A stretch of 36,183 nt of DNA from Lachnospiraceae bacterium (GCA_023663945.1 JAMPGL010000037.1:1-36183); one strand, 5' to 3'; shown: positions 24,589 through 33,323, counted from the stretch's first letter. The notes: generated by a model from the letters alone, not told the origin. A program made the numbers and translations.

Positions 24589-24689
24589 AGAAATGTAAAA
24601 GAATTTACAAATGCCATAAAATAACATAGCATATAGAAAGCCTTTTGTCATGCGCAATCTTCGATGCTGAAAATTGCCGTGTAAAAACT

Positions 24690-24710
24690 GCACAATACAA
24701 AATATTGTGC
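24690..24710. terminator. Short hairpin in the gap after DUF3795
   Basis: GCACAATA-CAAAA-TATTGTGC, a perfect 8-bp stem with no T-run on either side. Its role is unclear; it may be a second part of the terminator region. Confidence 0.35.
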
Positions 24711-24730
24711 GGGAGAGGCAGTAAATGAAA

Positions 24731-24758
24731 AAGAGAATACATTATTTTGTATTCTCTT
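24731..24758 (-). terminator. Rho-independent terminator of the DUF3795 gene
   Basis: A perfect 10-bp stem (AAGAGAATAC with GTATTCTCTT) over an 8-nt loop. On the minus strand it is followed by TTTCATTT, and it lies 33 bp beyond the DUF3795 stop. Confidence 0.75.
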
Positions 24759-24790
24759 GCGTGGTATGATGATTTAAAAGTCAAAAATTT

Positions 24791-25168
24791 CTACAAATAG
24801 ATATTATGTTCTTTGTTGAAAAATGCCTTTTCCAATATCAGATATTCCTCCGATGAGCATACTTCTCTGCATTTTTCCATATATTTATTGGTGCGGTTTA
24901 ACATTTCGGAAATTTTATCACATGGAAACATAATACATTGATTGCATTTATCAACATGATGTTCGCGTATGCATTCAATTAAGTGATAGGTGCAGTCTTT
25001 GTGAGAAGAACAGCCTGTGCACCGAATTTCTTCATTGGAGACAATTTTATCCCGCCAGCCGACTTTATGCCATAATTCTGCAGCCGCTCTTAATTCGTCT
25101 TCGCTGCGTGCATTGTATCTTGGACAAGCAGTGCAGTTGTCACCGCATAGTGTAATCATTTCTTTCAT
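24791..25168 (-). CDS. DUF3795 Cys-rich protein
   Basis: A 125-residue protein with the DUF3795 pattern: an N-terminal CGDNCTACPRYNA, a central CTGC..CTYHLIEC and then CNQCIMFPC, about a dozen Cys in C-x(2-4)-C pairs likely to bind zinc or an iron-sulfur cluster. It has no signal peptide. GGAGGA lies 8 nt before ATG 25168. The family function is unknown. The promoter region has a strong LexA-box-like palindrome, which suggests induction by DNA damage. It has its own terminator and so looks monocistronic. Confidence 0.9.
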   Translation of the reverse strand: MKEMITLCGDNCTACPRYNARSEDELRAAAELWHKVGWRDKIVSNEEIRCTGCSSHKDCTYHLIECIREHHVDKCNQCIMFPCDKISEMLNRTNKYMEKCREVCSSEEYLILEKAFFNKEHNIYL

Positions 25169-25265
25169 GGATAATTCCTCCGTAAATTTTGTCGGCTTTT
25201 TGTCGGTCTCTTTGATAAGTTGTTTTCTTAATAGGCTGCTCTTTGCTGAGCATTAATTTTCTGAT

Positions 25266-25277
25266 GAACATATGTTC
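25266..25277 (-). promoter_or_regulatory. LexA (SOS) box-like palindrome
   Basis: GAACATATGTTC is a perfect 12-bp palindrome and matches the Gram-positive LexA core GAACRNRYGTTC. It lies about 8-20 bp downstream of the predicted transcription start of the DUF3795 gene, a position where LexA would repress. Confidence 0.65.
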
Positions 25278-25291
25278 TTTTCTTTCGTTCT

Positions 25292-25320
25292 ATTTTAACA
25301 TTTGACTATATTTATTACAA
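25292..25320 (-). promoter_or_regulatory. Promoter of the DUF3795 gene
   Basis: Minus strand TTGTAA (25320-25315), 17-bp spacer, TAAAAT (25297-25292). It yields a leader of about 115 nt containing the LexA-like box. Confidence 0.6.
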
Positions 25321-25393
25321 TATATTTTCAACAAAATTTCGGTTTAATGTGGTAAAGGGAGTTTAGAAAACGGACGCTTGTATGGAGATTTAT

Positions 25394-25504
25394 TTCTACG
25401 TTGCCACGCTCTCGCTCACTAAAAAGCACAGCAGTACTAGGTTCGAAAATACCTCACCAAGTACTGCTGCGCTTTTTAGTGAACGAGAGTGGGGCGACGT
25501 AGAA
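25394..25504. repeat. Long palindrome, 45-bp arms
   Basis: Arms 25394-25438 and 25460-25504 are complementary at 40 of 45 positions, with a 21-nt loop that holds a small AGGT/ACCT stem. The right arm and following 54 bp recur inverted at 36086-36183. Confidence 0.88.
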
Positions 25505-25558
25505 GTTATTCTTGATACGAGTGGTCGTTTTGATAATACGCCTAATCAAACTAAACCG
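25461..25558 (-). repeat. 98-bp inverted repeat, left copy
   Basis: The reverse complement matches 36086-36183 with three mismatches. The two copies face each other and enclose the xylan/aldouronate locus, about 10.6 kb apart. Confidence 0.88.
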
Positions 25559-25898
25559 GAATTTAAGGCACTTTCCGGTGACACGGACATAGAAAATATC
25601 GAACAATGGGCAGGGGAACAGGGGATCAAGGAGGAGGAAGAGATTATGGTATGTGAATTATTTGACCAGTACGAAAGAAAAGGAGAAGCAAGAGGAAAAA
25701 TTGCCGGTGAAGACCGCTTTGCCAGTCTGGTGCAGATACTTATGGATGCCGGAAGAAACGATGATTTAAGGAGAGCAGCCACGGATCGGGAATACAGAGA
25801 ACAGTTGTATATGGAAGCTCATATTGCGTAGACAGGGAATATCCGGCGGAAATTGTGTCTGCACAATGTTCACAGGCACAATTTCCGCTGAATGTATT

Positions 25899-26765
25899 TT
25901 ACCGTTCAAGCCGGTTCAAATTCTTATATTCCGAGGGCGTGCAATTTTTGGCAGCCTTGAAAATTCGATTAAAAGTAGAAAGGCTGTTAAATCCGGACCG
26001 CATCGCAACTTCCGTAATGGACAGATTCGGTTCGATCAAAAGCCGTTCGGCGTGCGCAATTCGCTTTTGCGTCAAATATTCGTAGCAGGACATATTGGAG
26101 AACTGCTTAAACAGGCGGGCAAAGTGGAATTTGGAGAATCCTGCCAGGTCAGCCAGCTGTTCGATGGTAATATTTTCGGTGCAGTGGTCGGTAATGTAGT
26201 TGCATACCATCATAAACTTTTCCACATATTCATGCTGCTTGTTGCGGGTGATTCCGGGAAACTTTGCGGTGGCGTTGAAATTGGCGCGCCCCAAGCTCAC
26301 AAAAAACCGGATCATCAGCGAATAGACGCATGCCTCGGTGAAGGGCATGGGATTATCGTACTCCCGGACGACCTCGTTTAAATAAAACTGCAAACGGCTG
26401 TTCAGGTCAGGATATTCTTCCTTGGTAATCAGAGTATAAGGAAGAAGCGTATGGAGCAGAGAATCCATGGCATTTACATTGCAAATCAGGCTGTAGTCAA
26501 AAAGCATGATCAGCCGTTCCCCTGCAGGCGGTGCAATTAATTCATGCAGCGTTCCCGGGGGAGTGATCCAAATGTCTCCCTCCTGAAAAGTGTGGGAGTC
26601 GCCGTCAATAATTACGGTGTATTCCCCGTGAACCGGCATAATAATCTCCAAAGCAGTGTGCCAGTGCACCGGATAATTTTCTGCTTCTGTGTTGTGATAC
26701 AGTTTTAAACCGCTTATGGCGTCATAAGCCACGGTTTCGTGGATTCCGTTCAATATTTTAATCAT
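25899..26765 (-). CDS. AraC-family transcriptional regulator
   Basis: A 288-residue regulator. The N-terminal half is a cupin-type sugar-sensing domain (VHWHTALEIIMPVHGEYTVIIDG, then FQEGDIWITPPGTLHEL). The C-terminal 100 residues are the AraC double helix-turn-helix: ITIEQLADLAGFSKFHFARLFKQFSNMSCYEYL and RIAHAERLLIEPNLSITEVAMRSGFNSLSTFNRIFKAAKNCTPSEYK. AAGGAAA precedes ATG 26765. It is divergent from the GH3 gene and most likely senses a xylose- or aldouronate-type sugar to activate that operon. Its promoter has a palindrome on the -35 box, consistent with autoregulation. Confidence 0.93.
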   Translation of the reverse strand: MIKILNGIHETVAYDAISGLKLYHNTEAENYPVHWHTALEIIMPVHGEYTVIIDGDSHTFQEGDIWITPPGTLHELIAPPAGERLIMLFDYSLICNVNAMDSLLHTLLPYTLITKEEYPDLNSRLQFYLNEVVREYDNPMPFTEACVYSLMIRFFVSLGRANFNATAKFPGITRNKQHEYVEKFMMVCNYITDHCTENITIEQLADLAGFSKFHFARLFKQFSNMSCYEYLTQKRIAHAERLLIEPNLSITEVAMRSGFNSLSTFNRIFKAAKNCTPSEYKNLNRLER

Positions 26766-26804
26766 AATGTATTTTCCTTATTTCTTTTGCCGATACCCTT
26801 TTTA

Positions 26805-26833
26805 ATACTAAGTCCAATCTTGCATTTTGGCAA
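26805..26833 (-). promoter_or_regulatory. Promoter of the AraC regulator
   Basis: Minus strand TTGCCA (26833-26828), 17-bp spacer, TAGTAT (26810-26805). The -35 overlaps the palindrome TTGGCA-AG-TGCCAA (26827-26840). Confidence 0.6.
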
Positions 26834-26840
26834 GTGCCAA
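26827..26840. promoter_or_regulatory. Palindromic operator TTGGCAAGTGCCAA
   Basis: A perfect 6-bp dyad around AG, overlapping the araC-type -35 and touching the 15-bp inverted element at 26841. A related half (TTTGCCAA) lies near 27116-27122 before GH3. Confidence 0.5.
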
Positions 26841-27035
26841 ATCAAATATTGCTAATGTTTTTGATGGTAAAAATGTACAAAATCCACTTTCAAAAACAGA
26901 AAATAGTCCAAATAATGCAAAAGAATCTTGAAGAATCAGCATAAAATCTTGAAAAAACCGGAAAAAAATGATGAAAAAAGAATAAAGAACTTTTTGGATG
27001 AAATTGTCAAAAGAAATACTTTAGCAATATTTGAT
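26841..27035. promoter_or_regulatory. Paired 15-bp inverted elements in the AraC-GH3 gap
   Basis: ATCAAATATTGCTAA (26841-26855) recurs exactly as its reverse complement at 27021-27035, 180 bp apart. Between them, AATCTTGAA occurs twice in direct orientation at 26924 and 26945, a 21-bp period typical of AraC half-sites. A DNA-loop arrangement as in araBAD regulation is plausible. The rest of the 385-bp gap is A-rich; TATAAT at 27080-27085 is the candidate GH3 -10, with no good -35. Confidence 0.6.
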
Positions 27036-27150
27036 GAAAGAAAAACAAAATATAAGAAGTAAAATATAGCAGATTGAAATATAATTTAAATAGAATGTGG
27101 GGAAAAGTGTGCAATTTGCCAATTAAATAATTATTGACGGGAGAATGAAT

Positions 27151-29307
27151 ATGGAACTTGTGAGAAACGAAGCGAAAATTCAGGAGTACAGGGAAAGAGC
27201 CGGGGAGCTGGTCGGACAGATGACTTTGGAGGAAAAGGTATTTCAGACAGTGAACGGCGCCGCAGAGATTAAAAGGCTGGGTATCAAAGCGTATAACTGG
27301 TGGAATGAAGCACTTCACGGGGTAGCAAGAGCCGGAGTGGCGACCGTATTCCCTCAGGCAATTTCAATGGCGGCAAGTTTTGACGAGGATTTTATAGAAC
27401 AGGTTGCAGATGCAATCTCTACAGAAGGCCGTGCTAAGTTCAATATGCAGCAAAAATTTGAAGATACAGACATTTACAAGGGGCTTACCTTCTGGTCGCC
27501 CAATGTTAATATTTTCAGAGACCCTAGGTGGGGACGCGGGCATGAGACCTTTGGGGAAGATCCCTATCTGACCTCCCGGTTAGGCGTCAGATTTGTGGAA
27601 GGTCTGCAGGGGCATGATGAGGATTATCTGAAGTCCGCAGCCTGTGCCAAGCATTTTGCCGTACACAGCGGTCCGGAGGATCTGCGCCACAGCTTTAATG
27701 CCGTGGCAAGCAGACAGGATATGTATGAGACTTATCTTCCGGCGTTTAAGGCGTGTGTTAAGGAAGCTAAAGTAGAGGCGGTTATGGGCGCTTACAATCG
27801 TACCAACGGGGAGCCCTGCTGTGGAAGCAGGACATTACTTCAAGATATTTTGCGGAAGGAATGGGGCTTTCGGGGGCATGTGGTTTCCGACTGCTGGGCA
27901 ATCAAAGATTTTCACGAGGGTCACTGCGTTACCGGCGGAGCACTGGAATCCGTGGCAATGGCAATGAATAATGGATGCGATTTAAACTGTGGTCAGTTGT
28001 TTACATATTTGAAAGAAGCTGTTGAGCAGGGCATGGTGTCCGAAGAAAGACTGGATGAGGCACTGGTGAACCTGTTTACAGCCAGAATGAAGCTGGGCGT
28101 ATTCGATGAAAAGGGAAGCACGCCTTATGATGATATTCCATATACGGTAGTGGATTCCGCTGAAATGAGGGCGCTAAACCTGAAAGCGGCGGAGAAATGC
28201 ATCACCTTATTAAAGAATGAAGACCATATGCTTCCTCTCGATAAGTCTAAGCTGAAAACCATCGGCGTGATTGGTCCTAATGCAGATAACCGCAAGGCGC
28301 TTGTAGGGAATTATGAGGGGACGGCTTCCAGATATTACACGATTTCCGAAGGCATTCAGGATTATGTTGGAGATGAGGTTAGGGTTCTGGTTTCAGAAGG
28401 CTGTCATTTATATAAAGATAAGCTCAGTGATTTGAGCCAAGGAAGCGACCGCCTTTCCGAGGTAAAGGGCATCTGTGAGGCGAGCGACGTAGTTATTATG
28501 TGCTTAGGTCTTGACGCAGGGCTGGAAGGCGAAGAGGGAGACGAGGGCAATCAATATGCCAGTGGCGACAAACCGGGGTTAGACCTGCCGGGCAAACAGC
28601 AGGAGCTTCTGGAAACCGCTTATGAGAGCGGAAAGCCGATTGTGCTGGTTCTCTTATCGGGAAGCGCGCTTGCGGTTACCTGGGCGGATGAGCACATTCC
28701 GGCTATCGTTCAGGGCTGGTATCCCGGAGCACAGGGCGGAAACGCAATTGCAAGAGTTTTGTTTGGAGATAAGAACCCGGAGGGAAGGCTTCCGGTAACT
28801 TTCTACCGTTCCACACAGGAGCTTCCGGAGTTTGCCGATTATTCCATGAAGGGCAGAACTTACCGCTACATGGAGCAGGAAGCGCTTTATCCTTTTGGAT
28901 ATGGTTTATCTTATACGGATTTTACATACAGCGAGGCAACAGTGTCCTCAGATTTGATTAAGGAAGAGGGGATTTTGGTCAGTGCGGTTTTGACAAATTC
29001 CGGAACAATGAAAGGGACAGAGACGGTACAGATTTATGTAAAAGCATGCAGAGAGGGAACGCCCAATCCTCAGCTTAAGGGCATCCGTAAGGTGACCTTA
29101 AAGCCGGGGCAAAGCAAGAAGGTTGCTGTGGCACTTCCTTTGGAAGCGTTTGCACTGTATGATGAGCAGGCGGTAAACCGCGTGCAGGCAGGTACATACA
29201 GCGTTTATATCGGCGGAAGCCAGCCGGATAAACGGAGCTGTCTGCTGACTGGAAAGAAACCGTTAGAACTACAGCTTAGTGCAGAAAAGGAATATATTTT
29301 GAAATAA
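27151..29307 (+). CDS. GH3-family beta-xylosidase/beta-glucosidase
   Basis: A 718-residue GH3 enzyme. The N-terminal TIM-like domain has YNWWNEALHGVAR, NIFRDPRWGRGHETFGEDPYL, KHFAVHSGPE and the nucleophile Asp247 in VVSDCWAI. A flavodoxin-like C-terminal domain follows (VIGPNADNRKALVGNYEG..., CLGLDAGLEGEEGDE, with the acid/base Glu expected in this stretch), then a fibronectin-III-like domain (TVQIYVKA, LKGIRKVTLKPGQSKKV). The WWNE signature is common in beta-xylosidases of this family. No signal peptide, so it would cleave xylo-oligosaccharides in the cytoplasm. ATG 27151 is preferred over 27145 because GGGAG lies 7 nt before it. First gene of the locus, next to GH67, which supports xylan use over cellobiose. 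Confidence 0.9.
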   Translation: MELVRNEAKIQEYRERAGELVGQMTLEEKVFQTVNGAAEIKRLGIKAYNWWNEALHGVARAGVATVFPQAISMAASFDEDFIEQVADAISTEGRAKFNMQQKFEDTDIYKGLTFWSPNVNIFRDPRWGRGHETFGEDPYLTSRLGVRFVEGLQGHDEDYLKSAACAKHFAVHSGPEDLRHSFNAVASRQDMYETYLPAFKACVKEAKVEAVMGAYNRTNGEPCCGSRTLLQDILRKEWGFRGHVVSDCWAIKDFHEGHCVTGGALESVAMAMNNGCDLNCGQLFTYLKEAVEQGMVSEERLDEALVNLFTARMKLGVFDEKGSTPYDDIPYTVVDSAEMRALNLKAAEKCITLLKNEDHMLPLDKSKLKTIGVIGPNADNRKALVGNYEGTASRYYTISEGIQDYVGDEVRVLVSEGCHLYKDKLSDLSQGSDRLSEVKGICEASDVVIMCLGLDAGLEGEEGDEGNQYASGDKPGLDLPGKQQELLETAYESGKPIVLVLLSGSALAVTWADEHIPAIVQGWYPGAQGGNAIARVLFGDKNPEGRLPVTFYRSTQELPEFADYSMKGRTYRYMEQEALYPFGYGLSYTDFTYSEATVSSDLIKEEGILVSAVLTNSGTMKGTETVQIYVKACREGTPNPQLKGIRKVTLKPGQSKKVAVALPLEAFALYDEQAVNRVQAGTYSVYIGGSQPDKRSCLLTGKKPLELQLSAEKEYILK

Positions 29308-29323
29308 GACAATTGTCTGTTTT

Positions 29324-29353
29324 CAGCTTTTCCGGCACAGGACGGAAAGGCTG
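29324..29353 (+). other. Intercistronic hairpin between GH3 and GH67
   Basis: CAGCTTTTCCG pairs with CGGAAAGGCTG (10 of 11) over an 8-nt loop. No T-run follows, so it is more likely a processing or stability element in one transcript than a terminator. Confidence 0.5.
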
Positions 29354-29395
29354 GGAATGAGTTGGCGGGGATTACAAATGGGCAGGAGGAACAGC

Positions 29396-31378
29396 ATGGG
29401 ATTTGAACAGGCGTGGCTTTCTTATCGGCTGAATGAGGGAGTTAGTGAGTGGAGCGGAATCAGCAGGATTGATGCAGATTCTCAGAGCCAAATTATGACA
29501 AACGCGGTGAGCGAGCTGCAAAAGGCATTTAGAGAGATTACAGAAACAGATCCCGTGCTGTGTTCTGACTCCTCAAAGGGCGGCGGATGCATTTATTTCC
29601 GGACACAGCCGGAACTGAAAGCGGAAGGGTATCATGTATTTGAAAGAGATGGAAATGTATTTATTGAAGCTCCCGATGACGCCGGTAAGCTGTACGGCGC
29701 GTTTGAGCTGATCCGGCAGATGCAGTTGAAGAGCCCCCTTAAGGGGCTGGATCTGCAAAAGGAGCCGGTGATGCCTCTGCGCATGTTAAACCATTGGGAC
29801 AATATGGACGGCAGTATTGAAAGAGGATATTCCGGAAATTCTTTTTTCTTTGAAGATAACGAAATCATCGTAAACGAGAGAACCCGTGATTATGCAAGGC
29901 TGCTTGCATCGGTGGGAATTAACGGGACGGTGATTAACAATGTAAATGTGAAGGATGCCGCTACATGGCTGATCACGGACCGCTATTTTGCAAGGCTTAA
30001 GGAGCTGTCGGAGATTCTGGCAGGCTGCGGAATCAAGCTGTTCCTTTCGCTGAACTATGCGGCACCGGTGGAGCTGGGTGAGCTTGACACCGCCGACCCT
30101 TTATCGGAAGAGGTGAGAAGCTGGTGGAAGGAGCGGATGAAGCTGGTTTTTGCACAGGTTCCCAATTTGGGCGGCTTTTTGATCAAGGCGGATTCCGAGG
30201 GGCGCCCGGGTCCCTTTACATACGGAAGGACCCACGCGGACGGAGCCAATATGCTGGCGGAGGCGGCGGAGCCTTATGGAGGACTAATCATCTGGCGCTG
30301 TTTTGTCTATAACTGCAAACAGGACTGGAGAGATTATAAAACTGATCGCGCAAGATCAGGCTATGACAATTTTATAGAGCTTGACGGCACTTTTCGCGAA
30401 AATGTGATATTGCAGATCAAGAACGGACCGATGGATTTTCAGGTCAGGGAACCGGTACACCCTCTGTTTGGCGGGCTTAAAGCTGTCAATCAGATGCTGG
30501 AGGTACAGATTGCACAGGAATATACAGGACAGCAGAGGCATGTATGCTATCTGATTCCTATGTTTAAAGAGGTTCTAGGCTTCCATACTTATGTCACTGA
30601 GACTGCCGATACGGTGGAGGATATTGTATCAGGCAGGACTTTCGGACAGTCAAAATGCGGTATGGCGGCAGTGGCAAATACTGGAAATGACGAGAATTGG
30701 ACCGGACATGATCTGGCAGCGGCTAATCTTTACGGATTTGGAAGGCTTGCTTTTGAACCCTCTGCGTCAGCGCAGGAGCTGGCAGAGGAGTGGATCATCA
30801 GAACCTTTGGTGGGGATGAGCAGGTTCGCGAGGTTCTGTTATTCATATTGATGAATTCCTGGAGGGCATACGAGATGTACAATGCACCTCTTGGAATTGG
30901 CTGGATGGTCAACCCCAATTATCATTACGGTCCGAATGTTGATGGCTACGAGTACGACCGCTGGGGCACCTATCACCGCGCCGACCATTATGGAATAGGG
31001 GTTGACAGAAGTCACCACGGAACAGGATACGCCGGACTTTACAGAGAACCGAATGCTTCTATGTATGACAGTCCGGAAAGCTGCCCTGACGAGCTTTTAC
31101 TTTTCTTTCATCATATGCCGTATGAGCACAGGCTTAAGAGCGGCAAGACGGTAATTCAGCATATCTATGACACTCATTTTGAGGGAGTAGAGCTGGCAGA
31201 CGAGATGATAAAGCGTTTTGAGAGTCTGGAAGGAAAGCTTCCGGAACATGCCTACCGGAGAATGCTGGAGAGATTTCACCATCAACAAGAACATGCAAGA
31301 GAGTGGAGAGATCAGATCAATACCTATTTTTACCGCAAGAGCGGTATTGAAGATGAAAAGAAAAGAAAGATTTTTTAG
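29396..31378 (+). CDS. aguA: Alpha-glucuronidase, GH67 family
   Basis: A 660-residue intracellular GH67 enzyme of the usual length. Family landmarks are all present: HWDNMDGSIERGYSG, FLIKADSEGRPGPFTYGRTHADGANML with acid Glu268, IELDGTF with Asp330, and QIKNGPMDFQVREPV with Glu352 (the Asp/Glu pair acts as general base). The later YTGQQ-H-CYL segment and the C-terminal helical domain are also seen. GH67 removes the 4-O-methyl-glucuronic acid from the non-reducing end xylose of aldouronates imported from glucuronoxylan. The start at 29396 is set by AGGAGG 6 nt upstream; ATG 29357 is rejected. It is followed 59 bp later by permease genes, an arrangement like aguA with aguEFG in Geobacillus. Confidence 0.96.
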   Translation: MGFEQAWLSYRLNEGVSEWSGISRIDADSQSQIMTNAVSELQKAFREITETDPVLCSDSSKGGGCIYFRTQPELKAEGYHVFERDGNVFIEAPDDAGKLYGAFELIRQMQLKSPLKGLDLQKEPVMPLRMLNHWDNMDGSIERGYSGNSFFFEDNEIIVNERTRDYARLLASVGINGTVINNVNVKDAATWLITDRYFARLKELSEILAGCGIKLFLSLNYAAPVELGELDTADPLSEEVRSWWKERMKLVFAQVPNLGGFLIKADSEGRPGPFTYGRTHADGANMLAEAAEPYGGLIIWRCFVYNCKQDWRDYKTDRARSGYDNFIELDGTFRENVILQIKNGPMDFQVREPVHPLFGGLKAVNQMLEVQIAQEYTGQQRHVCYLIPMFKEVLGFHTYVTETADTVEDIVSGRTFGQSKCGMAAVANTGNDENWTGHDLAAANLYGFGRLAFEPSASAQELAEEWIIRTFGGDEQVREVLLFILMNSWRAYEMYNAPLGIGWMVNPNYHYGPNVDGYEYDRWGTYHRADHYGIGVDRSHHGTGYAGLYREPNASMYDSPESCPDELLLFFHHMPYEHRLKSGKTVIQHIYDTHFEGVELADEMIKRFESLEGKLPEHAYRRMLERFHHQQEHAREWRDQINTYFYRKSGIEDEKKRKIF

Positions 31379-31437
31379 CGGAGGATTTTCCCGCGCGAAC
31401 CACAAAAATAGGAAGGATTTTGGGAGGTGTTGAAGTA

Positions 31438-32391
31438 ATGGCTAAGGCGAAAACAACGAAACCGGCCGCCGGAAAAAAAGAAAGTACCCGTTCGTATCTG
31501 AAAAGATACTGGCAGCTCTATCTGCTGCTTGCTCTACCCCTATTGTACCTTTTGGTCTTCAAGTATATGCCTATGGTATATATTCAGATCGCATTTAAGA
31601 AGTACAGCATTGTGCAAAGTGTATGGGAAATGCCCTGGGCAAAAAATCATGGTTTTGAATATTTTATCCAGGCATTCGGAAACAACGATTTCCGCCGCGC
31701 ACTGCGCAATACGATATTCCTGAACCTGCTGGATCTGGTAGTCGGTTTCCCGGCACCGATTATTTTCGCATTGATTTTAAATGAATTATGTTTTAAGCGC
31801 TTCAAGAAAGTAGTACAGACGGTTGCATATATGCCCCACTTCCTTTCATGGGTCATCATTGCCAGCCTGGCACTGCAGCTTTTTGCACCCGGCGACGGTC
31901 TGGTAAATATGGCAATCGAGCGCATGGGAGGTTCTTCCATTCCGTTTTTGAATGACGCGGCTCACTGGGTAGGCACCTACATCGGCATGGGCGTATGGCA
32001 GAACTTTGGATGGGGTTCCATCGTATATTTGGCGGCAATCGCCGGCATTAATTCGGAGCTCTATGAGGCGGCTTCCGTAGATGGAGCGGGACGTTTCCGC
32101 AAAATGTGGCATATTACCCTTCCGGGAATTAAGCCCACTATTGTCGTTCTGCTGATTATGAATTTAGGTAATATTTTAGGAAGTAACTTTGACCGTCCTT
32201 TCGCATTCCAGAACAATCTGGTCATGAACGTGGCGGACGTAATTTCTACTTACGTATATCGAACCGGTATTAAGGGACTGCAGTTCTCTCTGACGACTGC
32301 GGTTGGACTGTTCCAGTCTGTAGTAGGCGTAATCTTCCTGCTGGGAGCTAACTGGCTGTCCAGAAAGCTTGGAGAAAGGGGGATCTGGTAA
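31438..32391 (+). CDS. ABC transporter permease, LplB/AguF type
   Basis: A 317-residue permease with six predicted membrane helices after a basic N-terminus (LYLLLALPLLYLLVF..., LNLLDLVVGFPAPIIFALIL, and so on). The EAA loop, EAASVDGAGRFRKMWHITLPGIKPT, would dock on an ATPase. It is the LplB-type half of a CUT1 importer for oligosaccharides. GGGAGGTG precedes ATG 31438 by about 9 nt. Its stop shares one base with the next permease start (TAATG). By position beside GH67 it most likely carries aldouronates. No ATPase is encoded here, so a shared MsmK-type ATPase elsewhere must be used. Confidence 0.92.
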   Translation: MAKAKTTKPAAGKKESTRSYLKRYWQLYLLLALPLLYLLVFKYMPMVYIQIAFKKYSIVQSVWEMPWAKNHGFEYFIQAFGNNDFRRALRNTIFLNLLDLVVGFPAPIIFALILNELCFKRFKKVVQTVAYMPHFLSWVIIASLALQLFAPGDGLVNMAIERMGGSSIPFLNDAAHWVGTYIGMGVWQNFGWGSIVYLAAIAGINSELYEAASVDGAGRFRKMWHITLPGIKPTIVVLLIMNLGNILGSNFDRPFAFQNNLVMNVADVISTYVYRTGIKGLQFSLTTAVGLFQSVVGVIFLLGANWLSRKLGERGIW

Positions 32392-33263
32392 TGAAAGTAA
32401 AATCAACCACTGCCAAAGTCGGCGATTGGATTTTTGTTATAATTTGTGTTTTTATTAGCATTATCTGTATCGTGCCGATGCTGAACCTGCTTGCCAAATC
32501 CTTAAGTTCTACGGATTATCTGGTTAGAAATGCAGTTTCGCTCTGGCCCAAGGGATTTAATCTGGACGCTTACAAGACGGTTTTGAGCGATCCCAAGTAT
32601 ATCCGTGCATTCTTCTGGACTGTATTCTTGACGGTAGTCTGCACGCTGGTTTCCTTGACCATGACGGTTCTGTGTGCTTATCCGCTTATTTTTGAAAAGC
32701 TGAAAGGCCGCGGGGTGATCAATATTATCATCACTATCACCATGTTCTTTAACGCAGGTACGATTCCGAACTACCTGCTGATGCAGAAGCTTGGATTTTT
32801 GGATAATCCTTTAGTACTGATTGTGCCGAGCTGTCTGAGCGTGTATAATATGATTATCATGAGAAGCTTCTTCTACGGCATTCCCGAAAGTTTGAGGGAG
32901 TCTGCGGAGATAGACGGAGCAAGCTTCATTCAGATTATGATGAAGATTTACGTACCGCTGTCCAAACCGGTTATGGCAACTCTGGCGCTGTTCTACGCAG
33001 TAGGCCGCTGGAACGGTTATTCGGATGCTTTGCTGTACATGAAGAAAGCGGAGTTTTACCCGCTGCAGTTATTGCTGTATAATATTATAAACAATATCAA
33101 CTCTGTAGAAGTTGCAACCCAGGAGGGATTCTCGTCACCGGGACTTTCGGCATCCTTAAAGGCCGCAATCGTTATGTTTTCAACGATACCGATCCTGTGC
33201 GTATATCCTTGGCTGCAAAAATACTTTATCCATGGCGTGACTATGGGAGCTGTAAAGGAATAA
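32391..33263 (+). CDS. ABC transporter permease, LplC/YtcP/AguG type
   Basis: A 290-residue second permease, partner of the preceding one. It has six hydrophobic segments (WIFVIICVFISIICIVPM, FFWTVFLTVVCTLVSLTMTV, IIITITMFFNAG...) and the EAA-type loop RESAEIDGASFIQIMMKIYVPLSKPV. The C-terminus FIHGVTMGAVKE is typical for the YtcP/LplC family. The one-base overlap with the upstream gene enforces 1:1 translation. A small stem (CGAATC/GATTCG at 33265-33286) follows before the binding-protein gene and could protect the 3' end of the upstream mRNA. Confidence 0.92.
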   Translation: MKVKSTTAKVGDWIFVIICVFISIICIVPMLNLLAKSLSSTDYLVRNAVSLWPKGFNLDAYKTVLSDPKYIRAFFWTVFLTVVCTLVSLTMTVLCAYPLIFEKLKGRGVINIIITITMFFNAGTIPNYLLMQKLGFLDNPLVLIVPSCLSVYNMIIMRSFFYGIPESLRESAEIDGASFIQIMMKIYVPLSKPVMATLALFYAVGRWNGYSDALLYMKKAEFYPLQLLLYNIINNINSVEVATQEGFSSPGLSASLKAAIVMFSTIPILCVYPWLQKYFIHGVTMGAVKE

Positions 33264-33323
33264 TCGAATCTTTTTATTAGGATTCGTTCATTCAAAATAT
33301 AACCTAAATAGGGAGGTAAAAAG

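Larger units (their letters stand above)
25382..25831 (+). pseudogene. Degraded Rpn-like ORF, C-terminal remnant fused to a palindrome
   Basis: The first 41 codons of this 149-codon frame run through a long hairpin repeat and resemble no protein. From about 25560 the frame reads like the C-terminus of a Rpn/PDDEXK protein: EQWAGEQGIKEEEEIMVCELFDQYERKGEARGKIAGEDRFASLVQILMDAGRNDDLRRAATD, comparable with AGRTDDIVKVALD at the end of the intact copy (23579-24496). The catalytic N-terminal domain is absent. ATG 25382 lacks a ribosome site. I take it as the tail of a lost gene, with the repeat inserted or recombined at its 5' side. Downstream the AraC gene converges on it. Confidence 0.65.

Noticed and set aside
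25824-26381. A 185-codon plus-strand frame opposite the AraC gene
   Set aside because: Antisense of conserved AraC helix-turn-helix coding sequence, with no protein-like pattern and no ribosome site.
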